NCBI GenBank assembly: GCA_944474755.1
Contig: OX104125.1
Location: 48,759,288-48,823,287 of the forward strand
DNA: 64,000 nt
Direction of reading: 5' to 3'
From: Limnoperna fortunei
Taxonomy: Eukaryota; Mollusca; Bivalvia; Mytilida; Modiolidae
A program made the translations under genes and the position numbers. Positions within the stretch are counted from its first letter, which is position 1; every line of letters begins with the position of its first letter. Below, one piece after another: positions 22,260 to 33,924 of this stretch. The notes beneath the pieces are model-generated. The model worked only from the letters and a program-made list of their open reading frames with translations. It did not search any database and was not told the origin of the DNA.

Positions 22260-23215
22260 TGTGCCCACCATTTGCTTGTAACACAGCCCTTACCCTTCTT
22301 GGCATGGATTCAATTAAACGTTGAGTACGAACATGCGGTATCCTTTGCCACTCATACTGAAGTGCGTGCTCTAATTGTTGCAGATTATGCGGCGGTGGTT
22401 GTCGCCGATCCAGTTCATCACACAGAAGAAGTTCAAACTGGGTTAAGATCCGGAGATCGTGATGGCCAACGTATCACATTGACATTCTGTTGCTCTAAAA
22501 AAAAATCTACTGGTACACGTGTTGTATGTGGTCGGGCATTGGCCTGTTAAAAAATTTCTCTTTGAATGTCAATTACGAGCAATAGATGCGGTCGTATAAC
22601 TTAAGATTGCCTTGGATATGTATCAGCTGTGTGTTCCTGGCGCAACAGATAGCGACCCACATCATAACACTGCCTCCGTCAAAATTGTCTTTTTCTACAA
22701 CACAGTTTTGCGCAAAACGTTCATTTCGGCGCCTGTACACTCGTGTTGGACCATCTCGCTTTTTAAGCTGAAAGCGTGACTCATCGCTGAACTACACTCT
22801 TCTCCAGTTCTGTAAATTCCATACACGAACGGTATTACACCATCTAACCCTTGCTCGGCGTTATTGTCGTCTCAGTGTTGCTCCGACGTAAGGTCTTTTT
22901 GCCCGCAATCCATGAGAGCGTAACCGATTGCGTACTGTCTGTGGTGATATACGACGCAACCCAGGAACGTTTACAGCTGTGTAATCAAATGTAATGATTC
23001 TGCGCCCGAGTTGTAACACGCGGACGCCCTGAACGTAGTCGGTGTGTCGTAGTACCAAGCTACTGGTAGCGTCTCCAAAGGCGTGAAATTGTGTTACGAT
23101 AAACATTGTACGTTCTGGCAACAGCATTTTGTGATTCCCCGGTCTCGATTCGACCGATAGCGATATTCCTGGTAGCAGCATCTAACCTTGGTATAGGGTC
23201 ACCTCATCAGAATTT
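22260..23215 (-). pseudogene. Tc1-like transposase pseudogene
   Basis: Reading the - strand from about 23215: ISPQTVRNRLRSHGLRAKRP is the second helix-turn-helix of Tc1/mariner transposases (23010-22870). It is followed by FSDESRFQLKKRDGPTRVYR with the first catalytic Asp (about 22790-22730), then GGSVMMWVAICC. Near the other end LLCDELDRRQPPPHNLQQLE and ALQYEWQRIPHVRTQRLIES-MPRR match the C-terminal region. A stop codon precedes FSDESRF, and the segment with the second Asp and the Glu is largely deleted or frameshifted, so it cannot be active. The terminal inverted repeats were not identified. Open frames on the + strand over this interval are shadows. Confidence 0.8.
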
Positions 23216-24011
23216 TATTTTACTAATGCAGTCAAGAAAAGAAATAGCGGGCTTTTGTACCGATTGTCTGAGATAAAAATACCCCTGATTTGCACGTGAA
23301 AGTCGACCCTGTTTTTAGCAATGAGAAATTCATATTGTGTTCCAGATTTCGACCACAGTTATGACAGTCGTTCACGTGTGTTTGAACTTAAATGCTTTCA
23401 CCTGGAAACCTTTGATATTGTTTCTTATATTATTGTTCCTATCATTGTAACTTTTATATACATGTTCATTTATGAGCTTTCTTCCAATAAATATTTCTTT
23501 CTTTCTTTCTTTCTTTCTTTCCTTTGACTAAGGTGTAATTATGCTGTTGTTTATATATATTTGAATATTTATAGGTAATTTGTCTGCAAAGAAATGACAT
23601 GAAAAAAATTATCCGGTGATGCGTTTCTTTTTTGAGTGAGTATACGTTTCAGGCTTTTTTTAACGAGGTAAAAACTTTCGATAAAAACATTTGCTTTAAT
23701 TTAATTTGGTTATAAAAAACTGTTTTACTTGGGGTAAACATGACCTGCTGAGCGTTAAAAAAAATAGTTAGACAGGAGCGTATCTGCCTATACACGCAAG
23801 AACGTGGTTTAATTAACATGATTTTAAAAAAAACAATCTATCCCTGCATTTACTAAACTGTCAATTTTCAGTTCTGAATAAAGCACATTAAAAAATCTCC
23901 AAAATGCACCTGAATCGGTGAACCATTGTTTTCAAAATGTTTCCGCCCATTACAGTTATTTTATGAATCTACAGTGTTACAAGTCCAGCTGCGCCACTGT
24001 TACGTACTTGA
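23216..24011. other. Nothing recognised apart from a CTTT microsatellite
   Basis: A (CTTT)n tract at 23490-23522. The remainder is AT-rich with no supported gene. Confidence 0.5.
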
Positions 24012-24214
24012 CTCGAATTCACGGGGGGGGGGGGGTAACTTGGTATATATGTATTGGGTAATACGGATGTGCGGCCCGAATAGGTCACTTTTTTACCTCT
24101 CCAAAATATATGAATAGGTAGCACAGTGATTTTACAAACAAAGTGTTCCATTAACATCACTTGATCATTTTGGTAGTGAATGGACTGTTTTGCTAATGGT
24201 TATGTGCTGTAATA

Positions 24215-24838
24215 AAATATAACATAATATAACATAACATATCTTTTATTTCCAAATCAGGAGCCCACTGGGAGCAATGAGAGTTTTATAAAAAAGAGGA
24301 AAAGAATAATTGATAGATACACATAATTATACATAAGACAACATGATGAGACAATTTACTGGATTATTAATGTTCATATCAATATCATTTTGAAAATCTA
24401 AATATCACTGTAAATTTTTAGTTAACAATTCTTTATCTAATATAAATCTGGCAGTGGCTGCTAGAATGTCAGTGTCCTCATTACTAAGTAAAAAAATCAA
24501 TTTGGATTCATTCGACAAACTAGAAAACCTGGGATACTTTTTGGCAACAAGATTAAATAAAATATTTCTTTTTGTACTGAAATTTGTACACACACATAAA
24601 AAATGGGTTTCATCTTCAATTTCCTCAGAAAAACAGTTTTTACAAGTTCTCTCAGACCTAGGTGTATTAGAGAAACGCCCTATTTCAATTTGTAATCTAT
24701 GGGCTGATATGCGAAATCTGCAAAGAGCTTTTCTTTGATCCGAATTGTTTATTTTCTATAAAAAATTTTCGAAGCCAAAATGATCCTTGATTTTGAAATA
24801 GGTACATAGTTTTCCGTCAAGTTTAGAATGTCTGTAAT
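24215..24838 (-). pseudogene. - strand LINE, 3' segment (C-terminus and tail)
   Basis: This is the downstream part of the LINE whose upstream part is 27426-29740. Read on the - strand it starts HSKLDGKLCTYFKIKDHFGF, equivalent to GKLDTYFRFKEKFSFEEYFN of the + strand LINE, and ends FLLSNEDTDILAATARFILD before a tail of GGAAATAAAAGATATGTTAT repeats. Several stops interrupt it. The split is explained by the + strand LINE at 24839-27425. Confidence 0.8.
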
Positions 24839-27425
24839 GTATGAACAAATATCCTAAAGAATGTATGAACAAATATCCTAAAGATCCTCTGGTAAGAGGC
24901 TCATTCTTTAAACTTAACAAGAAATATGAAAAATTAAGGAAAACCAAAAAAAGGGAGTTCAAAGCACAAATAATGCAACGTCTTGAAACAATGAATTCAA
25001 ATAATCCAAAAGAATACTGGAAGCTTGTGAATCATCTTCGAAATAATACAAGGGAAACGCCAGAGAATAATATAGAAGGAAAAGATTGGTTTCAATATTT
25101 TTCCAATTTGGCTAGTGTTAAACCAAACTTTGATACTAAACTTAAAGAGATAGAAGAAAAAATAAAATCTCTTCAAAATAAAGAGATTGTTAATTCACTT
25201 CTTGATAGGAAAATTTCTAACCAAGAAATAGATAAAGCTTTCAAAAAGCTGAAATATGGCAAGAGTACAGGATTAGACAGCATCAGTAATGAAATGCTAA
25301 TAACCTCTAAATCAGTTTTACAGGCATCAATTCTAAAACTCTTTAATGTTGTATTTATGTCAGGTTTATATCCCGATCTTTGGTCTTGTAGTTACATAAG
25401 ACCAATTTTTAAATCAGGAGATAAATTGAAACCAGAAAATTATCGAGGAATTGCCATAAACAACAGCCTAGGTAAACTTTTCAATATAATGCTAAATAAT
25501 AGATTTAATGAATATCTAGAAACAAATAATCTTATTCATGAGACTCAAATTGGCTTTAGTAAAAAGGCAAGCACAGCAGATCATATATTTGTTCTTAAAT
25601 GTATCATAGAAAAATATTTAAAGCTTGGTAATAAGAAACTCTTTACATGCTTTGTAGACTTTTGCAAAGCATTCGATACAGTTATTCATTCAGGGATTTT
25701 TTATAAACTTTTACTGAATAAGATAAATAGCAATTTTTATAATATCATAAAATCTATGTATTCCAAAGATATGCTATGTGTAAAGGTAGGAGATAAAATA
25801 ACAAGATCTTTCTCTTCAAAAATAGGGGTGAAACAAGGTGACGTTCTCAGTCCCAACCTGTTTAAATTTTTTCTCAATGATTTACCTATTGAGTTAGAAA
25901 AAAGACAGACTGTATATTAATAGACAATAAAAAGATTCCCTGTTTGCTATATGCAGATGATTTGGTGCTTTTTTCTGATACAAAAAATGGTCTAAAAAGT
26001 AAATTAGATTTATTGAACGAGTATTGTAGAGAATGGTGCCTAGAAATAAACTTTACTAAATCTAAAGTCATAATATTCAATAATAATGGTAAAGTTTTAA
26101 AAGACAGTTTCCACATTGGAGACAACTCTATTGAATGTATTAAAGAGTATAAATACCTTGGTTTAATAATTGAAAACACAGGAAAATTTAATGAAGCTAA
26201 AAAACAACTTTATCATAAAAGTATGAAGGCATGTTTTAAAATGTATAGTGATTTAAAATCTGCTAGCTCTAATGTTAGACTTTATCTTCATTTATTTGAT
26301 CATTGTATTAAGCCTATTTTGTTGTACGGTTGTGAAAACTGGGGTGTTGTAAATGTAACTGAAAAAAGACAATCTTTATCATTGTATGACATCTTTAAAG
26401 ATTGGGAAGCTGAAAAACTTCATATAAAGTTCTGCAAATATGTTTTAGGAGTTTCAAAACAATGTACAAATATTGGCGTATTAGGTGATTTAGGCAAATA
26501 CCCCTTATATATAGACATTATTAAACATTTTTTCATATATTGGTATAAGCTAGAACATAATCCCAGTGAGTTATTACAATCAGCATATAATGAGTATAAA
26601 AACAACCTAAGTCTGGTAGTATTTGGTACTCCACATTATTATTATATTGTAATAAACTCAACCTAGATTTAAATGTATGTAGAGGAATGAGTAAAGGTAA
26701 ATTTAAATCATCATTAATACAATGTTTGAGGGATAATTTTTTGAATAGTTGGGACAATATAAGAAACAATAATATTAATGATACAGGAAAATTAGATACT
26801 TATTTCAGATTCAAAGAAAAATTTTCCTTTGAAGAATACTTTAATATTAAAAATTTTGATAAAAGAAAAATCATTACTAGATTTAGATTAAGCAATCATA
26901 GATTGCGCATTGAGGTTGGCAGACATGAAAGAAGTCCAAACATTATTTCTGGAAAATTAGAAAAATTAGCAAGAACAGCTAGAATTTGTTTGTATTGTAA
27001 CACAGGAAATATTGAAGACGAAATTCACTTTTTATTAGCATGTCCTTTAAACTCTAGTTTAAGATTTGATTTTTTAAACTTTTTACAAAGTAAATTCCCT
27101 TCATTGATATCCCTTAATAATAATAGCTTGTTCTACTGGTTAATGACAAACGAAAACTATGATTTCAACTGTAAATTAGCAGATTTTTTACAAGTACTAT
27201 ATGATAAAAGAGATAACCATAACAAAATAATGTGCTGTTTTCATACCATTTTTTCTTGTTTTTATTCTTTGTAATGTTTGTAATCAACAATCTAGTGTAA
27301 CAGTTCTGCATTGTAATGTTATGTAATTCAGTGATTGTCATTAATGCTCTGTATAGGGCCCTATGATTGTCATTAATGCTCTGTATAGGGCCCTATTATT
27401 GGAAATAAAGAATTATCTTATCTTA
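24839..27425 (+). mobile_element. 5'-truncated non-LTR retrotransposon (LINE), inserted in another LINE
   Basis: Flanked by a perfect 8-bp duplication TCTGTAAT (24831-24838 and 27426-27433). Removing the insert and one duplication fuses the - strand LINE in frame (NWYNYR then HSKLDGK), which proves the nesting. The insert lacks the endonuclease and begins within the linker before the reverse transcriptase. A 24-bp microduplication lies at the 5' junction (24837-24884). The 3'UTR holds a 30-bp repeat (GATTGTCATTAATGCTCTGT unit) twice, and the tail is ATTATCTTATCTTATC. Confidence 0.9.
24841..27274 (+). pseudogene. LINE ORF2: reverse transcriptase and C-terminal domain
   Basis: Read in three frames joined by two frameshifts (near 25910 and 26620). 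Frame 1 (24841-25920) has KLKYGKSTGLDSISNEML (fingers), CFVDFCKAFDTV (motif A) and GVKQGDVLSPNLFKFFLNDL (motif B). Frame 2 (25944-26666) begins LLYADDLVLFSD, an intact YADD catalytic box, then the thumb with YKYLGLIIENTGKF, FDHCIKPILLYGCENWG and GVLGDLGKYPLYIDI. Frame 3 (26687-27274) holds GKLDTYFRFKEKFSFEEYF and a Cys/His segment CLYCNTGNIEDEIHFLLACP like the CCHC-type motif at LINE C-termini. The organisation fits the Jockey/CR1/L2 assemblage; clade not assigned. No endonuclease, so it is a truncated, dead copy. Confidence 0.85.
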
Positions 27426-29740
27426 TCTGTAATTATACCAATTGTCTAAAAGCTTTTCCCTTAGTAATTTTTCAAGCATCTTTTTAAATTTATATCTGCT
27501 GTAATTACTTGAATCTCTATTTATACCAAGTAATTTCATAGTTTTATCACAAAAGTATACCAGGTAAATATATTAATATTGTCAAAATTTCTACTACAGA
27601 GATATGCATCTTTTAATAATGAAAAATCAGATGAGAGATTTTCTAGTCTAAACCAATAATTAATGATTGATTTTATGATGTCATAATATAAAGGAAACCT
27701 TCCAAGTTCAGATAAGACAGCAAAATTTACACTTTTCTTATGAACTCCCAAAATATATTTACAAAATTTAAGATGTAATTTTTCACATGGTATGTTATTA
27801 AATATTTTATCTAAATCAATTTTGAGTTAGATGCACAATAACTTCCCCAAATTTTTGAGTTATACAACAAGATATGTTTTAAGGTATGGTCAAAAATATG
27901 TACACAGGTACGAAGAGTTGGGTTTAAACTTAAAAAGTCACTTCTTAATTTATGATAAGCCTTTAAGGATTTATTATAAAGTTCAGTCCTCATTTGATGA
28001 AATGCTGTGAAATAGGACACTCCTAAATATCTATAACAGGAGACACATTCTAAGAGATTATTTTGTAAAGTAAATTGTTCAGAAATTTTTCTGCCAGCTT
28101 TATTAAAAATTAATACTTTAGTCTTTTAAATGTTGACTTTATACACCAATCATTACAAAATTTTTCTGACATATTTAGCCTATCTTGTAATCCCTGTGAG
28201 GATTCAGAGAATATTACAATATCATCTGCATACATTAAGCAGTTTAGTTTTTCACTGTGTAAACTGACTGTATCTGAACAGGCCTGAAGGTAGCATGGAA
28301 AGTCATTAATAAATATTTTAAACAAGGCAGGGCTTAAATTGTCACCTTGTCGAACCCACAGTTTGATAAAAAAGGTCTTCAGTTAAAGAGTTACCAATTT
28401 TAACACAAGCTTTACTGTTTTTATACATAGCACATATTATATTGTAGAATTTTGTTCCTACATTCATGTCGATAAGCTTTAATTTTAAGCCAGTGTGAAC
28501 TACACTGTCGAAAGCCTTATTAAAGTCTACAGACTTGCAGATGATCTAATTCATTAAGAAGTGCTACTTTATATTGTTTTCTTTTAAATTTTCTATCTCT
28601 ATTGTAACTTCTATAGAGTTTGAAATATCTTCCCCTTATAAAAGGATCCTTTGGAAATTTTGAGAACAATTGACAAGCTGCTAAAAGCTCTTGTCTCATT
28701 TTAAAGAGGTCCTAATCAAACCATTTCTTTTTTACTCTTTTTGTAGCAATTTTAACTTTAGGTTTACATAATGAAGTTTTTACAGCTGAAAGAAAAATCT
28801 CATTGACATCATCTGCTAATTTGTTTTCATCTATGGATGAAAAGTCATTTTTTTGTTCAACAACTCTTTTAGGGTTGCTTGAAATTTTATATTAGATTCT
28901 TCATTCCATATAAAATTTAGAGGAGCTGTATGGATTTTAATGTTCAGTTTTGAGTCAACCACAAATTTAGCTAAGATTGACCATGAGATTTTACAATGAC
29001 AGTCTGAAAATGTAGATTTAAAGTCAGACACTTCAAAATACAGCATATAGTCTAATAAGTCTTCAGTAACAATTAAGTAATCAACAGTACTTTGACCATG
29101 TGTGTTGAAACAGGTAAATTTCCCAAAAAAATCACCTATGCATCTACCATTTACAATTCTTAATTTATTCCCAATACATAGATCTATGATCTCTTTTCCT
29201 CTCTCATCTAATGTTTCATCCATTGCTCTTCTACCTCCTATATTAAGCCAGGCATATAAGATTCAGACAATGGAAGATACATGGGCCATGGCATCGTCTC
29301 CTTCTACAAAATCTGCTTCATTAGCAGTTCTTGCGTTTAAATCAGCACATAATAAAATATCCCCTATTTTTTGAAATTCAGTAATGTGTGTTTCAATTTG
29401 TTTTAAAATATCATATTTAAGTTTCAAAGAGTAAGATGAATTTGGTGGTGGTATATAAGCAGCCCATACATAAAGGTCCTTATCGAGATTAAAGTAGTTT
29501 TTGTCAACTTTGATCCATTGATAATCTTTAGAGTTGGTTGGGAGTATTTTAATGTAATTTTTGAGAGCTGACCTTCTGAAAATACCTAATCCACCATAGT
29601 ATCTTCCATTTGATGAAACAGGTCTACACACAGGGAAGTACATGAAATCTTTCAAATATAAATTTTCATTGCTACCCACATGTGTCTCACCTAGCATGAC
29701 AAGATCATATTGTAAAATTTCCTTTAAGAATAAATATGAA
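27426..29740 (-). pseudogene. - strand LINE, 5' segment (endonuclease and RT)
   Basis: On the - strand, 29697-29263 encodes an endonuclease of the exonuclease/phosphatase fold with KIGDILLCADLNARTANEAD. Then 29223-28831 carries GQSTVDYLIVTEDLL and FSDCHCKISWSI, the SDH-like end of that domain. A junction near 28540 jumps from the linker straight to VDFNKAFDSVVHTG (RT motif A), so the fingers are deleted. 28325-28110 holds LMYADDIVIFSESSQ (YADD box) and 28020-27536 the thumb. Many stops. It continues at 24838-24215 beyond the inserted LINE. Confidence 0.85.
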
Positions 29741-29886
29741 TAGGTCTGAATTTATCATTCAATATATGATTAGGTCCCGTTTTATATAACGTCCGAAATA
29801 TATGAATAGGGTGGGTTTTCAAATCTCCGTCCGCAGAACTGTATCTAAAAGTATCCTTAGTTACCCCCCCCCCCCGTGCTCGAATT

Positions 29887-31474
29887 AGAATGAAAGATTA
29901 ATTGTTTATTATTCATTAATATTATCAAACTTTTATTGTTATCCTATCACATGACATTCTTTTATTGTTATCCTATCACATGACATTTTTCGGGAGAAAA
30001 GAAGACAAAGAAAATATAGATCAGAGAGCGAGAGAGTGAGAGCAATATATACCTATTTTTTTCACACGATTCAATCCTGACCATAAGATGTGGTTATGAC
30101 GTCATCAGAGGAATCTTACTTACTGAGATAAACAGAGGTTTTAATAACTTTTATATTGTACTTTTTGTTATTTCTTTTTACTGATCATTCTTTTTTATCA
30201 ACAAATTGTATGTTCGTGCCCTTCATATAAACCCGTCATGCCCGTTATCTACGGAGCATTATACAGTGATTATAATTAACAGTTACATGAGAAAAACCAA
30301 TGTTACCAACCCTAAAAGTCAGCTGATTAAGATCATCGCTATAGAAGCCTTTAAGAGTTTACAATAAAGTCTTGTAATTTACCAGATTTTTATTAATTAA
30401 AAAATATGCAAGCGTATTCTTTCGTACAAATGCCATTGGTAAAAACAACAAGACATGAAAAACGTTCAGATGTTATGATGCGATACTATGGAATGAGTTT
30501 CCAAATGCTTTCACACAAGAAACAAATTATGACCAAAATTAACATGTATACGTGCAATATCAACTTATACCAGACTCTGCTAATACAAATACAATGTGTG
30601 CTCTTAACTTTTAGGTCTAAGCTATTTATAGTAAATTAGCCACATTTATTGCTGTATAAAATACTGACTGAAATCTTTTTAATTTTTTTTTTGCTTATTG
30701 CTTTTCTTATATCCAGCATTTAACATAAAACTACTTTTATGTCCCGCCAATGAAAGTTGGGGGCATAGATTTTCGGTCTGTTCGTTCGTCCGTCCGACGT
30801 CCTACCTTAGGAGCTGGGTAGTTGGCCTCAGGTTTACCTTTGCGTTGAAGCTGTCTTTTTATGAAGATGACTTTAAAACATGATAAGATCTTTTCACTAG
30901 CAAAGTTTTGTAGGGCTATGCCATATATTTCACGCGTGTGAACTTAGAAAAGGGGGGTTGCATGTTTACCAATATATGCCAAGCGAGACAACCGGGTCGT
31001 CGAGACACTTACATTTTCTTGTTGCAAAATGTTTTATAAAAAAATAAGAGATGGATTTAATTTTAAAATAGAATATGATTAGCTAAGTGAGAGAAGCAGA
31101 AGATCCAGAATTTAAATATATTATGTTTTAATTAAATGTGAATGTGTCCGATAATATTAGACAACTGTTTAAATTGACAGACCTTGGTATTTTTACTGGG
31201 ATCAAAACAGTGTTCCTGTTGTTTTATCAGGCAGCACATGCGATATATGCAAGAAAAATTAAATTTCCTAATTTTTAAGTGGTTTTATAAATTAGGCGCT
31301 ACTACAGAAGACTCATGCGGGACTCACATACACCACTCGCGGCTAGGGACCAACCATGCATACACCACTCGTGACCCGGATCAACGATTTTACTATAAGC
31401 ATATGGTTATATTTCGTTGAAGAATGGAAAACATGATAGTGTAAATGCCGTATACGCTGGAACATTACAGTGAG
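29887..31474. other. No gene recognised
   Basis: A 30-bp tandem duplication (TATTGTTATCCTATCACATG unit) at 29934-29990 and a (GAGA)-rich stretch at 30022-30042. A fragment at 30738-30815 (TGTCCCGCCAATGAAAGTTG, then TTCGTTCGTCCGTCCGACG) is of a kind that recurs in bivalve genomes. Otherwise nothing I can support. Confidence 0.4.
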
Positions 31475-31870
31475 GGTTTTAATAGTGCTCGACCCACGGA
31501 GCTGCTCAGCGCGTCCCCAAGTGACGGATAGTTTTTTATACTCTCTTGGTGGGGCCGGGTTGTCATGTCATAAAACCTGACTGCGAACAAGAGTGGGTAA
31601 CGTGTCAGGAGAGTGCCACGCTGCTTGCACGAAAAACACCCTTTTGTAGATGTCGATAAGAGTAAGCTGCTACAATATAGTTTAAATTTTATGCCCCAAC
31701 CCATACCCCGTTTACAGTGGCATTCAAAATTTTATCTTTGGTCGATATCTCCCAAATTGATTTATTTGTTTCTCGTCATTGAATATAGCTGAAATACTGC
31801 TCGATGGGCGTAAAGCTAAAATATCAACCAATCATTCAATTAATTAATTAAATAATTAATTAATCAATCA
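31475..31870 (+). repeat. Degenerate SINE-like repeat, copy 2
   Basis: Shares the order of motifs with 58793-59312: GGGTTGTCATGTCATAAAAC-CTGACTGCGAAC, a middle GAGTAAGC segment, and the 3' GAATATAGCTGAAATACTGC then GGGCGTAAA with an (AATT/AATC)n tail. Strongly diverged. Confidence 0.6.
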
Positions 31871-31950
31871 ATCAATCCTATACGATTGATACAGAAATTA
31901 TCTTTTTCGGCCATAAACTCGACGAAATAAAAATAACGTTTTTAGAAGTA

Positions 31951-31980
31951 AGTTATGATAAAGCCACAACAAGATGATAC
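31951..31980. repeat. Left edge of the 34-bp minisatellite
   Basis: TTATGATAAAGCCACAACAAGATGATAC is one unit of the array that resumes at 35767. The YR retrotransposon sits between them. Confidence 0.85.
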
Positions 31981-32157
31981 ATATATTTTCCCGCGTTTCG
32001 TAGTAATAGCGGGAAAATATTGTCTTAAGGTTATGATATGTCATAAGCCAATCAAAGTAGCTACGTATAATCACGTGGTAGAAGCTTATGTAGGTTTTGG
32101 CGGTTTTAAGTTGTTTTCACGGGCTTCATTCTAGCCGTAGACTTCGTTTAGTCAAAA
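31981..32157 (+). repeat. YR element A1 repeat
   Basis: 177 bp, identical to A2 at 35149-35325. Contains the perfect inverted repeat ATATTTTCCCGC...GCGGGAAAATAT near its outer end. It ends exactly before the ATG codon of the first ORF, so it serves as leader and possibly promoter. Confidence 0.9.
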
Positions 32158-32852
32158 TGTCCGAGCCGGCACAAATAACTGCTTTAATAGACCAACGCAT
32201 TTCAGATGCAGTTAATAATATGCAAAACGATATGCTACAACGAATGGACCAGCTCATTACTAATAGTTTTAGTTCTTTTCAAAAAACTATCAATGAGAAT
32301 CAGAGACAGTTATCCGAAACCCAGCTGGCAAAAATAGAGGAAATGAATTCCGATAACTACGTGTTTAAAAGGAAAGGGAACGAAGAGCAGTTCAAAATCA
32401 ACACACAAATCGGCAATAAAATGAAGGAAGCTAAATGTTACTTAAGCGAGGAACCCGACAGGGACAGGCGGGAGTCAACGGTGAAGGCCATGAGAAGCAT
32501 AAGCGAAGGTTTGGATATTCTTAACCATAGGCAAAAACTAGTTAAATTAGCCGATCAATCCGAGAACGGTTGGCGCACAGTGTCCGAGTACGAGACCCAT
32601 AGTCTCGCCGACGATTCAGAGGACGAAAAACGAATCATTCGGGCAAAGAACAAAGCCGCAAGAAAAATGAAGGTCGTTAAAAGAAAATTCACAAGACCAA
32701 CCCCTTACAGCCCTCCTAGAACAGTGACACGTTACAGTCAGCCAATTATCCCTAATATACCTAAAGTTCCAGTTCAACGACCAGGAAAATGTTACGAGTG
32801 CGGGATTATTTTTTTTAAGCTGTTTAAGTCAAGTTATATCAAAGCTTGGTAA
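32157..32852 (+). CDS. YR element gag-like ORF1, truncated at its zinc knuckle
   Basis: 231 codons starting MSEPAQITALIDQRI. I chose this start because the upstream in-frame codons belong to the A repeat, which recurs without an ORF at A2. The N-terminal half is predicted helical (QNDMLQRMDQLITNSFSSFQ), followed by a charged region (SEEPDRDRRES, DDSEDEKR) and a basic Pro-rich stretch. It ends in GKCYECG, the first half of a CCHC zinc knuckle, and then runs into unrelated IIFFKLFKSS and a stop. The knuckle is cut by the deletion that also removed the reverse transcriptase. In complete relatives a gag protein packages the RNA. Confidence 0.7.
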   Translation: MSEPAQITALIDQRISDAVNNMQNDMLQRMDQLITNSFSSFQKTINENQRQLSETQLAKIEEMNSDNYVFKRKGNEEQFKINTQIGNKMKEAKCYLSEEPDRDRRESTVKAMRSISEGLDILNHRQKLVKLADQSENGWRTVSEYETHSLADDSEDEKRIIRAKNKAARKMKVVKRKFTRPTPYSPPRTVTRYSQPIIPNIPKVPVQRPGKCYECGIIFFKLFKSSYIKAW

Positions 32853-32865
32853 AGGGGAGATAAAA

Positions 32866-33906
32866 TTGACAGCAAGATTCTTGGCATCTATTATCGGTCA
32901 AGTTATATCAATGCAAGGGGCGATAGGCCCGGTTGTTAGATTACGTACTAGAGGTATGTACAGTCGCTTATTGACAAGAGCTAGTTGGGACGCTCCCATT
33001 TTGTTAAACAGTGAAGCTGTTGATGAAATCGTTTTCTGGAAGGAAAACGTAGCCAATCTGAATGGCAGAGATCTAAGTATGATCGAGCAATACTCTTGCA
33101 TAGTATATAGCGATGCTTCAGGCATCGGTTATGGTGGTTACGCAGTAGACATTGCTGACACTGAGGTCAGCGGTAACTGGGACGTTACAGAAAGTTTGAA
33201 AAGCTCCACTTGGAGAGAGCTAGAAGCCGTTTTTCGGGTTTTAATTTCATTACTGGATCATTTAAAGGGTCAAACAATTAAATGGTATACTGATAATCAA
33301 AACATAGTACATGTTATCACAAAAGGCAGCAAAAAGAGTGAGTTACAACTAGTCGCAATGAAAATAGCTAATATTTGTCATATCAATCACATATGCTTAC
33401 TGCCTCAATGGGTACCGAGACATAATAACACTATAGCTGACCAACTGAGCAAAAACGTCGATTGCGACGATTGGGAGATTGACAACGACGTTTTTCGTTA
33501 TGTAGATTCAGTCTGGGGTCCACACACGGTAGATCGGTTTGCTTCCGATTTCAATGCAACGTGCGTAGTTTTTAATTCCCGTTATTATTGTAAAGGTACC
33601 AACGGCATAAATGCTTTTGAACAACACTGGGAGTGCGAGAACAATTGGATCGTTCCACCGCCATCCTTGGTGTGCCAATGTATACAAAAATTAAAAACAG
33701 AAAAAGCTTGCGGCACATTAATTGTACCATATTGGAAATCCGCTCCTTTTTGGCCACTTTTACATTGCAGTACTCAGTTTGAATGTTTTGTTCACGATCA
33801 CATTGTTATGTCTTCTCAGATCGTTGTTAAAGGTCGGGGTAGAAACGGTATGTTCGGTAATCCTAATCACAAGTTTAATATGTTACTTTTAAAAATAAGA
33901 TTTTAA
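32866..33906 (+). CDS. YR element RNase H region (RT deleted)
   Basis: An open frame of 346 codons, in fact open from further upstream (LCLSQVISKLGKGEIKL precedes it), so the TTG at 32866 is not a real start. LTARFLASIIGQVISMQGAIGP is the segment that follows the palm in DIRS-like polymerases. RNase H follows: CIVYSDASGIGYGGYAVD (first Asp), STWRELEAVFRVL (Glu), WYTDNQNIVHVI (second Asp) and WVPRHNNTIADQLSK (last acidic position). Downstream GPHTVDRFASDFNATCVVFN and NNWIVPPPSLV match the post-RNase H region, which in DIRS-like elements includes a methyltransferase-like module. Reverse-transcriptase motifs, including the catalytic Asp pair, are absent. Confidence 0.75.
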   Translation: MTARFLASIIGQVISMQGAIGPVVRLRTRGMYSRLLTRASWDAPILLNSEAVDEIVFWKENVANLNGRDLSMIEQYSCIVYSDASGIGYGGYAVDIADTEVSGNWDVTESLKSSTWRELEAVFRVLISLLDHLKGQTIKWYTDNQNIVHVITKGSKKSELQLVAMKIANICHINHICLLPQWVPRHNNTIADQLSKNVDCDDWEIDNDVFRYVDSVWGPHTVDRFASDFNATCVVFNSRYYCKGTNGINAFEQHWECENNWIVPPPSLVCQCIQKLKTEKACGTLIVPYWKSAPFWPLLHCSTQFECFVHDHIVMSSQIVVKGRGRNGMFGNPNHKFNMLLLKIRF

Positions 33907-33924
33907 TTTCGTCCTACTTCTGTT

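Larger units (their letters stand above)
24020..29878. mobile_element. TIR element with poly-G ends, filled by nested LINEs
   Basis: Starts CAC, then 11-13 G, then TAACT; ends with the reverse, AGTTAC, poly-C, GTG. The 8-bp direct repeat CTCGAATT flanks it exactly (24012-24019 and 29879-29886). Both inner flanks carry ATATATGAATAGG. Without the LINEs it would be only about 350 bp, so it is a MITE. An 8-bp duplication fits hAT, P or MULE-type transposases; the CACGGGG end matches none I can name with certainty. Confidence 0.75.

Noticed and set aside
22272..22771. + strand frames over the Tc1 relic
   Set aside because: Antisense to recognisable transposase segments on the - strand.
24215..27425. 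Twin-priming (5' inversion) of a single LINE
   Set aside because: The inverted piece is the C-terminus and 3' tail, not the 5' part, and the in-frame fusion with 27426-29740 shows two separate LINEs.
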